Source: Zanthoxylum bungeanum (Eukaryota > Streptophyta > Magnoliopsida > Sapindales > Rutaceae). Taken from it: a DNA stretch of 64,000 nucleotides. Shown here piece after piece: positions 24,921-35,669 of this stretch (position 1 is the first letter of the stretch; each line of letters begins with the position of its first letter). The position numbers and the translations under genes were made by a program. The notes below the pieces were generated by a model that saw only the letters and a program-made list of their open reading frames with translations, made no database searches and had not been told where the DNA came from. The stretch is from contig SKCR01021422.1 of the NCBI GenBank assembly GCA_019454045.1, forward strand, positions 62,001 through 126,000. Direction: 5' to 3'.

Positions 24921-27900
24921 AATCCAAGGAACCGAGGGAAGGAGCAATGTCAAGCCATCACCTTGAAAAGTGGTACTGAAATCAACAAAGATGTTGGAAT
25001 CAAGGCAACCATTGAAGATGTTCCAAAAGAAGCAGAGCAACAGATGGAGGAAAAAGAAGCAAAGGAAAAAGAACAGATTACTCCACCTCCACCTTTTCCT
25101 CAGCGTCTTCAGAAAAACAAACTGGACAAGCAGTTTGCTCGATTCCTGGAAGTATTCAAAAAGCTGCACATCAACATCCCATTTGCAGAAGCCTTGGAAC
25201 AAATGCCCAGCTATGTCAAATTCATGAAAGATATTCTTTCACGAAAACGAAGATTGGGAGATTACGAGACAGTAGCATTGACGGAAGAATGCAGTGCCAT
25301 CATTCAGAGGAAACTACCCCAGAAGTTGAAAGATCCTGGCAGTTTCACAGTCCCGTGCACCATTGGAGAACATTACATCGGTAAGGCTTTATGTGATTTA
25401 GGTGCTAGTGTTAACTTGATGCCTTTTTCTATTTACAGGAAACTACAGATTGGAGAAGCAATGCCTACCTCTGTCTCTTTGCAACTTGCCGATCGGACGC
25501 TCGCATTTCCAAGAGGAGTGGTTGAAGATGTGTTGGTGAAAGTTGACAAACTCATTCTCCCAGCTGATTTCATTATCCTTGACATGGAAGAAGACAAAGA
25601 TGTTCCTATCATTCTTGGGAGACCATTCTTGGCTACAGGGAGAACTGTGATTGACGTACAAAAAGGAGAACTAACCATGAAAGTTCAGGACCAAGAAGTT
25701 ACTTTCAATGTTTTCAAAGCCATGAAATTCCCGAGCGATGAAAAGGAAGAAGAATGTTTCAGAATTGATGTTGTTGATAGTATCATTCAAGATACTGATA
25801 CAATTCCCACAGACAAACTTGAAGCTTGCATCACCAACATGTCTGACAGTGAGCTTGATGCTGAAATTATGGAATGTATCAACTATCTTGACAAGCCGTT
25901 TCGTTTCAAAGTGACACAACCAATTGAAAGTTTGGAACTTCCAAAGACAGACCGGATCAAACCCTCGATTGAAGAACCACCGCAGCTGGAGCTGAAGTTA
26001 CTCCCGAGCCATCTCAGGTATGCATTTCTTGGAAACTCTTCTGAATTACCTGTTATAATTTCTTCTTCGTCGCTAACATTGGAACAGGAAGAAAAGTTGC
26101 TGAGAGTATTGCGAGAGCACAAGAAAGCCATTGGTTGGACTATAGCAGACATTCGAGGCATTAGTCCATCATTTTGCATGCACAAAATCTTGATGAACGA
26201 TGAGTACAAACCCACTGTGGAGCATCAACGGAGACTCAATCCAATCATGAAGGAAGTCGTGAAGAAAGAAATCATCAAATGGTTGGATGCTGGCATCATT
26301 TATCCCATTTCAGACAGCAGTTGGGTGAGTCCTATGCAATGTGTGCCGAAGAAAGGAGGAATTACTGTGATCACCAATGAAAAGAACGAGTTAATTCCGA
26401 CAAGAACGGTGACTGGATGGAGAGTATGCATGGACTACCGTAAGCTGAACAAAGCCACCAGAAAGGACCATTTTCCGCTGCCATTCATTGACCAGATGTT
26501 AGACAGATTGGCGGGACATGAGTTCTATTGCTTTTTGGATGGATATTCAGGATACAATCAGATTTCCATTGCACCAGAGGATCAGGAGAAAACCACATTT
26601 ACATGTCCTTATGGTACTTTTGCTTTCCGCAGGATGCCATTTGGACTATGTAATGCCCCTGCCACATTTCACATTTCAGCGTTGCATGATGGCCATCTTC
26701 TCAGATATGTTGGAGCAGAGTATGGAGGTTTTCATGGATGACTTTTCTGTATTTGGAGATTCATTTGATCATTGTTTGCAAAATCTTGAACATGTATTAC
26801 AAAGGTGTGAAGACACGGACTCAGGGAGAAATGCCACTTTATGGTACATGAAGGCATTGTTCTTGGACACCTGATCTCACAAAAGGGAATCGAGGTAGAC
26901 AAAGCAAAGATCGAGACAATTGAAAAACTACCTCCTCCAACATCTGTCAAAGGCATTCGGAGTTTTCTTGGACATGCAGGTTTTTACAGGAGATTTATCA
27001 AAGACTTTTCCAAAATTGCAAAACCTCTTTGCAACCTTCTGGAAAAGGATGTGCCTTTCAACTTCACCAAAGAATGCCAGGAAGCCTTCGAGATCTTGAA
27101 ACAGAAGCTGGTTTCTGCCCCCATCATTGTAACACCAGACTGGACCCTTCCATTTGAAGTAATGTGTGATGCTAGTGATTTTGCTGTAGGTGCAGTTTTG
27201 GGACAACGCAAAGCAAAGATTTTCCACACCATTTACTACTCCAGCAGAACTTTGAATGAAGCTCAACTCAACTACACAACCACTGAAAAGGAGTTGCTTG
27301 CAGTTGTGTTCGCTTTTGACAAATTTCGTTCTTATCTGTTGGGTCCCAAGGTGGTAGTCTACACAGATCATTCAGCAATCAAATATCTGATCGCGAAGAA
27401 AGATGCCAAACCCAGATTGATCCGTTGGATACTTCTTCTGCAAGAATTTGACGTGGAGATTCGAGACAGGAAAGGAACAGAGAACCAGGTGGCAGATCAC
27501 TTATCGAGGATCGAGAATGGAGAAACAGCTGGCAAAGAACTGTCAATCAAAGAAACTTTTCCAGATGAACAGCTGTTTGCCATGAAACAACAAGATACCC
27601 CTTGGTATGCTGACTATGTCAACTACATTGTGTCAGGAAAATGGCCGTTGGAATGGACAACTCAACAACGGAAGAAATTCTTCAAAGAAGTCAAGCACTA
27701 TATCTGGGATGAGCCGTACCTGTTCAAACGGTGTGCTGATCAATTATTGAGACGGTGTGTTCCACAGGAGGAGGTCAACAGTGTTTTGCAGCACTGTCAT
27801 TCATCACCATATGGCGGACACTTCAGCGGAAACAAAACTGCAGCAAAAGTCCTTCAATCAGGTTTGTTCTGGCCTACACTTTTTAAAGATGCTTATCTTT

Positions 27901-28879
27901 TTGCTTTTCAATGTGACAGGTGCCAGAGAATGGGGAATATTTCGAGAAGAAACGAAGGACCATTGCAAAACATTCTGGAAGTTGAGATATTTGATGTGTG
28001 GGGTATTGATTTCATGGGACCCTTTCTTCCATCATTCGGAAACCTGTACATATTGGTTGCTGTAGACTACGTCTCCAAATGGGTTCACTGCCATCCAATG
28101 ATTCAAAAGTGGTGATCAAATTCCTGAAAAAGAACATTTTCACTCGGTTTGGAACACCTCGAGCAATCATCAGCGATGGTGGCTCTCATTTCTGCAACAA
28201 ATACTTTGATGCAATTCTATCCAAATACGGAGTTACTCACAAGGTTGCCACAGCCTACCATCCACAGTCAAATGGACAGGTTGAAGTTTCAAATAGAGAA
28301 ATCAAAAGAATCTTGGAAAGAACCGTTGGATCAACAAGGAGGGACTGGTCTACAAAACTGGACGATGCATTATGGGCCTACCGTACAGCTTACAAGACAC
28401 CCATTGGTATGTCACCATATCGATTGGTGTTTGGGAAAGCATGCCATCTGCCAGTTGAGCTTGAACACAAGGCGTACTGGGCACTGAAGAAGTTGAATTT
28501 TGATCCACAAGCTGCAGGAGAGAAAAGACTTCACCAACTCAATGAATTGGAGGAATTTCGCCTACAGGCTTATGAGAATGCCAGACTGTACAAAGAAAAG
28601 ACCAAGAGATGGCATGACCGAAAAATAGTGCACAGACAGTTGGAACCAAGGCAACAGGTGTTGTTGTACAACTCGAGGTTGAAACTTTTCCCTGGAAAGT
28701 TGAAATCAAGGTGGTCAGGTCCATTTGTGATCACTCAGGTTTTACCACATGGAGCTGTTGAGTTACTGGATCCCAATACCAACAACACATTCAAAGTTAA
28801 CAGTCAGCGGGTTAAGCATTATTGGGGAGAACCGTTGGAGCGTCAAAAAGAAACTGTCACACTTTCAGATCCAGCCTAA
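24921..28879 (+). pseudogene. pol: Pol polyprotein of element A: protease, RT, RNase H, integrase, with frame breaks
   Basis: The protease centre is CDLGASVNLMP (Asp codon at 25395), the Athila/Tat form of DTGA, and the domain ends near VPIILGRPFLATGR. RT follows with WRVCMDYRKLNKATRKDHFP and FCFLD-type motif CFLDGYSGYNQI. FMDD (26731-26742) is in another frame. RNase H begins [13 protein letters not shown] (about 27166) and runs to VADHLSRIE. Integrase has the H-H-C-C zinc site (27796-27930), the Asp in WGIDFMGPF, the second Asp in SDGGSHF and the Glu in [13 protein letters not shown]. The tail VKHYWGEP closes the frame at 28879. Breaks: a 7-base tandem duplication of ACATTTC at 26664-26677, a short deletion near 26820 and another near 28085. 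All domains are otherwise well conserved, so decay is recent. Confidence 0.92.
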
Positions 28880-29008
28880 ACGTTCGAAAAGTCACGTCTA
28901 GCTGACGACTTTAAACTTAGCGCTCGCAGGGAGGCAACCCATGCAATTTGTGTATATATTGTGATTTTGTGTGATTTAATTTTGTGTGTTTAGTTTTTGC
29001 AGATTAAG

Positions 29009-29557
29009 ATGGAAGAAGCTCTCGTAAATCTTCACAAGCAATTTCCTTCTCTCCCTCAAAAATCTCTGATGAAAGTTTACAAAGCTCGCTTGGAACGGAT
29101 GAGACTATTGATGATCAAAGGTATTCCTACTGATATTTGTTGGGTAATCGAAGCACGAATTCGTTTAGCAGGTGAGTATTCTGAGTCTTGTAATTCTTAT
29201 TTACCTGGATTTGGAAGAAGCACCTATGCAAAGAAACGTAGAGCTAAGCAAATGGGTGTTTGTTTCAAATGTGCACGTTGGAATTGTAATACTCGTTGTC
29301 GTTCTTTAGGAATGGTGTCTGATAATCGCGAAGACAAAATTAAATTCATTAGGGATGGCTTGAGTAAGGAGTCTTTAGATGATCTATCTTCGACTCTTGA
29401 GACGCATCCCAGTGGACATGTTCATATAGCCATTCGCAAATTACATACACAATTTCAAAAAGAAAGACAACAGTTAAGTCTTGGGAATCTGACTCAAAAA
29501 GACCCTGTTTGCCAATTTATAAGAAAATTGGATGGGAAGCTTGTCCCTGACGCATAG
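29009..29557 (+). CDS. Extra ORF of element A: basic cysteine-rich protein resembling carlavirus nucleic-acid-binding proteins
   Basis: An intact 182-residue frame begins at ATG 29009, just after a T-rich tract ending in TTTTTGCAG that could be a splice acceptor. It is not a standard Ty3 protein. Numbering from this ATG, residues 69-80 read GRSTYAKKRRAK, a basic patch. This is followed by CFKCARWNCNTRC (C-x2-C-x4-C-x3-C, residues 85-97) and then DNREDKIKFIRDGLS. The order GRSTYA, Arg/Lys run, CxxC, second Cys pair, then an (N)RE..FI.DG segment is the layout I know from the 11-14 kDa cysteine-rich proteins of carlaviruses (Viral_NABP family), which bind nucleic acid and can act in silencing suppression or gene activation. 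The leading PTDIC segment also fits. The C-terminal 60 residues were not recognised. The family call rests on motif reading alone; an unrelated zinc protein is possible. Confidence 0.55.
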   Translation: MEEALVNLHKQFPSLPQKSLMKVYKARLERMRLLMIKGIPTDICWVIEARIRLAGEYSESCNSYLPGFGRSTYAKKRRAKQMGVCFKCARWNCNTRCRSLGMVSDNREDKIKFIRDGLSKESLDDLSSTLETHPSGHVHIAIRKLHTQFQKERQQLSLGNLTQKDPVCQFIRKLDGKLVPDA

Positions 29558-29743
29558 ACGTCAATCAAGCCGTTATTTTTGTAAATATTATATCTCTTTG
29601 TCTTTTCCTAATAATTGTGATTTGTTTTGTTGTTTTCTTTTATTTTCTCCGACAGGATCCAGACCTTTTTGACTATCACGATTTATTTTATTAATAATCG
29701 TCCTTTGGAAGATACTTGTGCTATTTTTACTCACCCTTTTCAG
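29558..29743 (+). other. Spacer between the two extra ORFs of element A
   Basis: T-rich, no ORF. Ends with a pyrimidine-rich tract and CAG resembling a plant 3' splice site directly upstream of the LOG domain. Confidence 0.4.
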
Positions 29744-30446
29744 GTATTATAAATTCAACTCATCATTGCACTTTTGAAGATATCCAGAGTAAAACATGGA
29801 AGCCACTTCAAGAAGACGAGTTGAAAACATTTGTGTTTTGCGGTAGTACTGTTGGTACTAAACCACAATACATAGAAGCAGCACAGGAATTGGGTCGAGT
29901 CTTAGCAGCAAGGAATATGCACTTAATATATGGCGGAGGCAATCTTGGACTTATGGGGATCGTTTCAAAGGCCGTACAGGAAGGAGGCAGTCATGTTTTG
30001 GGAATCATCCCAAAACCCTTGGCAGAGGCAAATCTTATTGAACCATCAAACGGAGAGGAACTGATCGTGCCAGGTATGTCTGAACGACTGGTAGAAATGA
30101 TTAACCGTTCTGATGCTTTTATTGCTTTGCCAGGTGGCTTGGGCACATTGGAGAAATTTTTATAGTACTATCTTGGGCGAACCTGAACATACACCAGAAA
30201 CCGCTTGGACTACTCAACGTTGATGGATTTTATGATTTTCTTTGTGTGTTTCTTGATGATGCTCGGAGAAATGGGTTCGTGTCAAAACCTATGAAAGAAC
30301 TCCTCTTTACTGCCAGAACTGCTCCGGATCTAATAGACCAACTCATAGCCTATGAACCGAAAGTTGACCCTATCATTTCAAAAATAAAATGGTCTGAGGA
30401 CGATCGTGGTAAGAAGCGACGAATAAATCTGGATCTTAACCTTTAA
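29744..30446 (+). pseudogene. LOG-family cytokinin riboside 5'-monophosphate phosphoribohydrolase domain carried by element A
   Basis: LOG enzymes release active cytokinin base from its nucleotide in the cytosol. The frame reads ELKTFVFCGSTVGTKPQYIE, then the phosphate-binding YGGGNLGLMG (29932-29958), VLGIIPKPLAE, and SDAFIALPGGLGTLE (motif PGGxGTxxE at 30130-30153). One missing base at about 30151-30158 shifts the frame. It then continues without a stop through IHQKPLGLLNVDGFYDFL to YEPKVDPIISKIKWSEDD and a stop at 30446, so the whole domain of about 220 residues is present and only one base is lost. There are no introns, although plant LOG genes have several, so it arose from a processed transcript. 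No ATG precedes the domain in frame. A strong splice-acceptor-like TTTTACTCACCCTTTTCAG ends at 29743, suggesting expression from a spliced or fused message. It lies between pol and the 3' LTR. Confidence 0.85.
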
Positions 30447-31008
30447 TTTTCCTGTAGAATTTCAGCTAACCAGGTATTATTTTCTAAACTCTTCTTTCAC
30501 TGTTTAAGACATTGGGGACAATGTCTCATTTAGGTTTGGGGGTGAGGTATAGTTAATAGTACTTGTTTGTATTGTGTTTTTATTTTTAGTCCAAAATTTT
30601 TCGAAAAATACAAAAAAAATTGAAAATTTTTCAAAAATTACAAAAATATTTTGCATTTTTGTGTTTTTATTTTAACTAAAAGGTGAAATTGGTAAGAAAT
30701 AGCCGAGTAAGGAGTTTCCACTCTTGAGACGTATTTCAAACCATTTATTTCGAAACAAGTTAATTTTTGTTTATTTCATTTTGAATTATTTAATTTGTGA
30801 ATTCTCCATAATACTGACTAAAATGATCTTCATATGCTCATTTGACAGGTATTATCAACATGCATAGTAACATACAGACATGAGCTGTAATTGAAAAGCT
30901 TGTAATATTCAGTGCTCTAGTTTAATTGGAGGAAACATCTAAAATAGTTATGGAATAAAAAAAAATCATTTCTGATATAAAAAAAAATAAAGTATCTAAG
31001 ATCCGGTT

Positions 31009-31229
31009 ATTAAGTCTGTAAGGGTGTTTTAACACCTAGTGCCCTAAAACCAACTGGTTTGGGAGTCATTGGCCCAAAGCTCGTTACATGGATCAAAGAT
31101 ACTGCAAAATATATATATCTGAAGTCTGAGTAATTAAGTTCGTAGGGGTGTCTTAACACCTGGTGCCCTAAAGCCAACTGGTTTGGGAGTCACCGACCCA
31201 AAGCTCGCTACATAGACGGAAGGTATTGT
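31009..31229 (+). repeat. Two tandem hairpin-forming repeats in the 3' UTR of element A
   Basis: Copies at 31009-31110 and 31133-31229, about 85% alike. Each can form three short stems: GGTGT..ACACC, CCAACTGG with flanks, and TTTGGG..CCCAAA. Differences between copies fall largely in the loops, while TTTGGG/CCCAAA is kept. Confidence 0.6.
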
Positions 31230-31768
31230 ATATAAATAAAAGTCAAATTCAGAAAAATCAAAGAAAAAAATCAGAAAAATCAGAAAATTATTCCATTGCT
31301 ACAAAAAGGTGTGAAATCTGATAGAACTTTAGGACAAAAATATTACTCTCTTATCAACTGCACTTATGACTGTTGTGGGCAAAAATGAGTTGATTAATAT
31401 TATGTTGGCTGTGTATATGAAGAATGGTAAAATAATCGGAGAATTTACTTATTTAGTAATTTAGAAAGAAACAAAACAACTAGAACTTGTAGTAGAAGTT
31501 TCACCTGATTAGTTACTATCTTCTTTATTCTCTTTTCTCTTGTCTTTTTGCTTTTGTGTGCATTAGTTTTAACTGCCTTTTTACTTTTGTAAAATGTTTG
31601 TGGGTATCATTGCTGTAAACCCTCACGAGACTACAACTCGTCCACTAGGGACACCTAGGGGTTTAAAGGCTTGTTGCATACGCTAAATGCAACCGTGATC
31701 CCTACGAAAGTGGCTTAGTTTAATTTTAATTTTATTTTGTTGTTTTGCTCGAGGACTAGCAAAATGTT

Positions 31769-31781
31769 AGGTTTGGGGGTG
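31769..31781 (+). promoter_or_regulatory. Polypurine tract of element A
   Basis: AGGTTTGGGGGTG directly precedes the TGATGAG start of the 3' LTR. Confidence 0.8.
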
Positions 31782-33859
31782 TGATGAGCGGAAAATATAT
31801 CAATATTTACCGCCCCTTTTACTTAATATTTTGTTTAGTTTCTCGGGTTTGATGAACGTTTTGATATGTTTTATTTTATTTTGCAGATAAAATATATCGG
31901 GACTCAATGAAATCATTTAGGACGAAATGTGGATCAAATAAGGGCAATTATTGGACTTGATATATTAATTTTGGAGATTGGAACTTGAAAGGGCGTTTTT
32001 GACGAAGTGCAGTTTTGGAAATTCCAGTTTTGCGCATCTGTCGTATTTTGGGCATAACTTTTTACTCAGATATCGGATTGAGCTGATTCAAGTGCCAGAT
32101 TAAAGAAGACTCAAAGATCTACAACTTTGAAAGAGAAAATATTTTCAAATCTGAAGATTTCATGACCGAAATTGATGAACCATCCAGAAGTGTGTGGAGT
32201 GTAATTATTAAAAGTCATTATCAATCATTTTCAAAGCAAAATATTAATTAATAAATAATTAATAAAAATTATCAAATCACACCAAACAAGATAAGAATTA
32301 GTGGAGCAATTATGGATTTGGTGGAGTAATTAGTGGAGAAATTAATAATGTAATTGGTGGAGAAATTGATTGATGATTTGATGGTGGCAAAATTTTGCCT
32401 ATAAATACCAAGCCATTTCATTTGTAAAATTCATACTTTCTTCTTTGAAATCCTTAATGAAAAAATAAAAAGATTGTATCTAGTTTGTTTATTTTTAGTT
32501 TTCAGTAATTAATTTTCACTTTCGCACTTTCTTTTCTTTACTTTTCAGTTTTACTTTCCGTAATTTACTTTTACGCATAACACTTTCCTTTCTTTACTTT
32601 TTCAGTTTTTATTTTTCAACCATGAGGAGGTAACTTCCCTCTGCCGAGGTGAAAGGTAATTCTTTTACTGTTACTATCTTAGATTAATCTCCCTTAGACA
32701 CAACATATTCACTATTCTAAAATTTGACTTAAAAAGGAATACCGCTATATTGGTCGGTGGGCTATTTAATTTAAACTGTTAAACCTGACTAAGCAAGGAT
32801 ACCGCCAGATTGGTCGGTTGGTAATTTAATTTTGGTTCCGCCTTTATGGCTGGTTATTTCTTTATCGCCTACATGGCAGGTTCATGGACAAATTTTACCG
32901 CCTTTATGGCTGGTCGGACTTAACTTGACTTAATCAGGGTACCGCCTATATGGTCGGTTGGTTTTAATCTCACAAGTGATTATGTTATACTAAGGGAGAT
33001 ATCTAAGTTAGTAATTAGTAAAAGTAATTCCTTTTATCTTGGCAGTTTATTTTCATTTACTTTCCCGCTTTTACTTTCTCGCAGTTACTTTTTAGCATTT
33101 TTTAATTTATTCCTAGCTATGTATTGTAACTAAGTTAGTATCTAGGGTTGTGATGAATTTCAATATAACCGGTTTATAAGGGGTTAGATTATAGGTTGGG
33201 TAATTTAAAGATTTATTTATTGAGTCTTAATCTTAATGCTTTTTATTAACTGGCCATTAATAAAATTGATTAGGTAAACTTAAAATGAACTAGACATAGG
33301 GATTTTAAGTTTAAGACCTTAGACTCAATAACCCACGATCTTCCTTGAGGATAGATAACCCTTTTAATAGATTTCCTTACAGGATAGGAATATACCTGTC
33401 GGGCGGGGGTAGCCATAATTGGAACTTAATCTTAATGAATCTAGGTAATTTGGTTGACATAGACATATGGTTCAATTGGATTATACTAGGTATTTGAAAT
33501 TGACCATCGGAAGAGGCTTTTACATAAATTAGTGTTCCAGGTTAATAAATCAATATATTACCCAACTTTAAGATAACCACTTCATCTTCTAAATAATATT
33601 GGAATTAATCACAACCCTGGATAGTTTTTTATAATTTGGATTTTTCTCAACCTACTTTTAAGCAATTTTATTTACTTGTTTTAAATTTAGAATCATCGTC
33701 ATTTCAAATCAATCAATCAAACAACCTGTTAGATACTGGTAATCAGTTGGCCCCATAAATTAATAACAAAAAGGTTTTAAGTCCTCGTGGGATCGATACT
33801 TTTTATACTACTTGAACGATACGTGCGCTTGCGTTATACGTGTGTGATTACGCCGGTCA
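31782..33859 (+). repeat. 3' LTR of element A
   Basis: 2078 bases, near-identical to 21398-23483; followed by target duplication GGGCT. Confidence 0.95.
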
Positions 33860-34888
33860 GGGCTCTATCACTTCCCTTGGTAAATATAATTTTGGCATTT
33901 ATATATAATACGCATCACAATCGAATTCACATTTATTACTCTTCAATCTCTTCTCTCTCCACTTTAATTAATTTTCGTGTGCTGTGAGCAGGATATGCCT
34001 AAGAATTAGGTTTCAAGTGGGTGTGTTTCTTTTTCATTGTGTAAAATATGTTAGTAGCACATCTGTAGCTCATATTATTATTATTATTATTATTATTATG
34101 ATATATTATTATTATTATTATTATTATTATTTAAATTTCTTTGAAGGAATCTGAGTTTTTACATATATCTTATTGCTTGATCTGCAGTGATAGTGAAGAA
34201 AAACATGAGAGTTGACAAAACATATTTAAGTGAAATTAATATATAAAAAATTGGCAAATTAACAGAATTGAAGCAAATCTTATGGGAACCCATTCACTGA
34301 GCTGTAATGATGGGAGTGCATGTGATAGATATTCAGAACCCAGATGCCTCTCCTCTTTCCATCCCTAACAAGCACAACTATCTATATTTTTAAATTTAAT
34401 AAATGAAAAAAAAAAGTTAATATGATTTAAAGAAGAGACAAAATTCTATCAACTTGATTGCCTTAGCTTGCTTGCCAACATATTTTATGCTTCTACGTAG
34501 TTTTTTTTTTTGGGGGGGTTCTAAATATTAGATCTGGTGATAATTTGGGCGGAATCATTTATTTGATTCGACTCGACTCGACTCGACTCGTATTGAATCG
34601 AATATCAATTTGAAAAAATTGATTTATTTAATAAATGAATTTATTCGATTGTATTCATTTATGAAATGAATAAATTATGAAGTTAGGTTCACTGACTTGT
34701 TTAGACAGAGGTGGTATTGGGAAGACCCGACATAGGAGGTCGGCAGAGCTCCTAAATTTGACCCGAAATTAAGATCCATACATCCATAGAAGTTTTACTT
34801 TTAGTGTGCAATATAATTTATATTTTTTTTAAATCCATTATTGGTAGCGGCTCCATTTTAACAACTCACCTAGGGTCCTATAAAATTT
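33860..34888. other. Non-coding host sequence with microsatellites
   Basis: No gene recognised. It holds an ATT trinucleotide run at about 34072-34131, broken once, and a GACTC pentamer run at 34567-34590. A TATA-like TTTATATATAATAC and a CT-rich stretch lie at 33900-33965, without a recognisable downstream coding frame. Confidence 0.5.
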
Positions 34889-35669
34889 AGGAAAAACCCA
34901 CATTGAGACCCTTGTACTGTCAATGTTTTTTTACATTGCACCCCTGTACTAAATTTTCTACACATTGCACCTCTGCACTCTCAAAAAATTGACATTCCAC
35001 CCTTATTTTAACGGCAAGTTAACAGAGTTGAGAAATATTCTGACATCACCCTTATTTCGGATTGGACCGAGCAAATTTTTTTACTTTGAAGTTATGCTAG
35101 GGTGCATATATATTATGCCCCTTCTGATACATTCAAAACTCCAACTGATTTATTGCAAAAATTAGATCAAAACTACGATCCTTGAGTGTTATTAATGAAC
35201 AACAAAAAACAAACAAAGATGAAATCATTGAGCAGCTAAAATACAACAAACAAGCAAACAACCAAAACTTCATATTACCAAATCAAAACATCATATAACA
35301 GAGACAAAAACAACACATCAGAAATAAGACAAGATCAAAAATACTCAGATCAACAAACAACAAAAGAAACAACAAAATGATGGACGAGCTGGCATTAAAG
35401 ATACTGGGAAAATGGTGGAATGTCAATTTTTTTTATTCATGATTCTTCTCAATTAACAGAGCGTGTATTACACGCTAATGGATTCTGTGAAATAAGGGTG
35501 TAATGTCAATTTTTTGAGAGTGCATGGGTGCAATGTGTAGAAAATTTAATATAGGGGTGCAATGTAAAAAACATTGAGAGTACAGGGGTGCAATGTGTAG
35601 ACAATTTAGTACAATTGGGCAATGTAAAAAAACATTGAGAGTACAGGGGCCTCAAGATGGGTTTTTCCT
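34889..35669. mobile_element. MITE-like DNA transposon with long terminal inverted repeats
   Basis: 781 bases starting AGGAAAAACCCACATTGAG and ending with the inverse ..GGGTTTTTCCT, flanked by the direct repeat AAAATTT (34882-34888 and 35670-35676). The inverted arms run over 100 bases and are built of GCACCCCTGTACT..TACATTGC units; the right arm has an extra unit. The middle is AT-rich and AAC-rich without a transposase frame. A 7-8 base duplication with long arms fits a non-autonomous element, possibly Mutator-like, but the superfamily is not certain. Confidence 0.75.

Larger units (their letters stand above)
30447..31781 (+). other. 3' untranslated region of element A
   Basis: About 1.3 kb without coding sequence. 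It contains ATTGGGGACAATGTCTC followed by AGGTTTGGGGGTG (30532-30544), a copy of the true purine tract next to the LTR. It also holds two hairpin-rich repeats (31009-31229) and three occurrences nearby of the decamer CAGGTATTAT (29741, 30471, 30846). Confidence 0.7.
21398..33859 (+). mobile_element. Complete Athila/Tat-type Ty3/gypsy retrotransposon A with two extra genes, TSD GGGCT
   Basis: 12,462 bases. LTRs of 2086 and 2078 bases begin TGATGAGCGG and end CGGTCA, and GGGCT lies on both sides (21393-21397, 33860-33864). Six bases after the left LTR is a tRNA-Asp primer site; directly before the right LTR is the purine-rich AGGTTTGGGGGTG. In order it encodes gag, protease, RT, RNase H, integrase, a cysteine-rich protein resembling carlavirus nucleic-acid-binding proteins and a LOG domain. 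The LTRs differ by only scattered single bases and short indels, so the insertion is young. Frame breaks in gag-pol and LOG would prevent autonomous movement if they are real. Confidence 0.95.

Noticed and set aside
29558..29743. Possible env gene of element A
   Set aside because: Neither extra ORF has a signal peptide, membrane segments or coiled coil expected of env-like proteins.
33895..34330. Possible small gene or microRNA precursor right of element A (TATA-like box, CT-rich leader)
   Set aside because: No coding frame and no convincing hairpin or known microRNA sequence found by eye.
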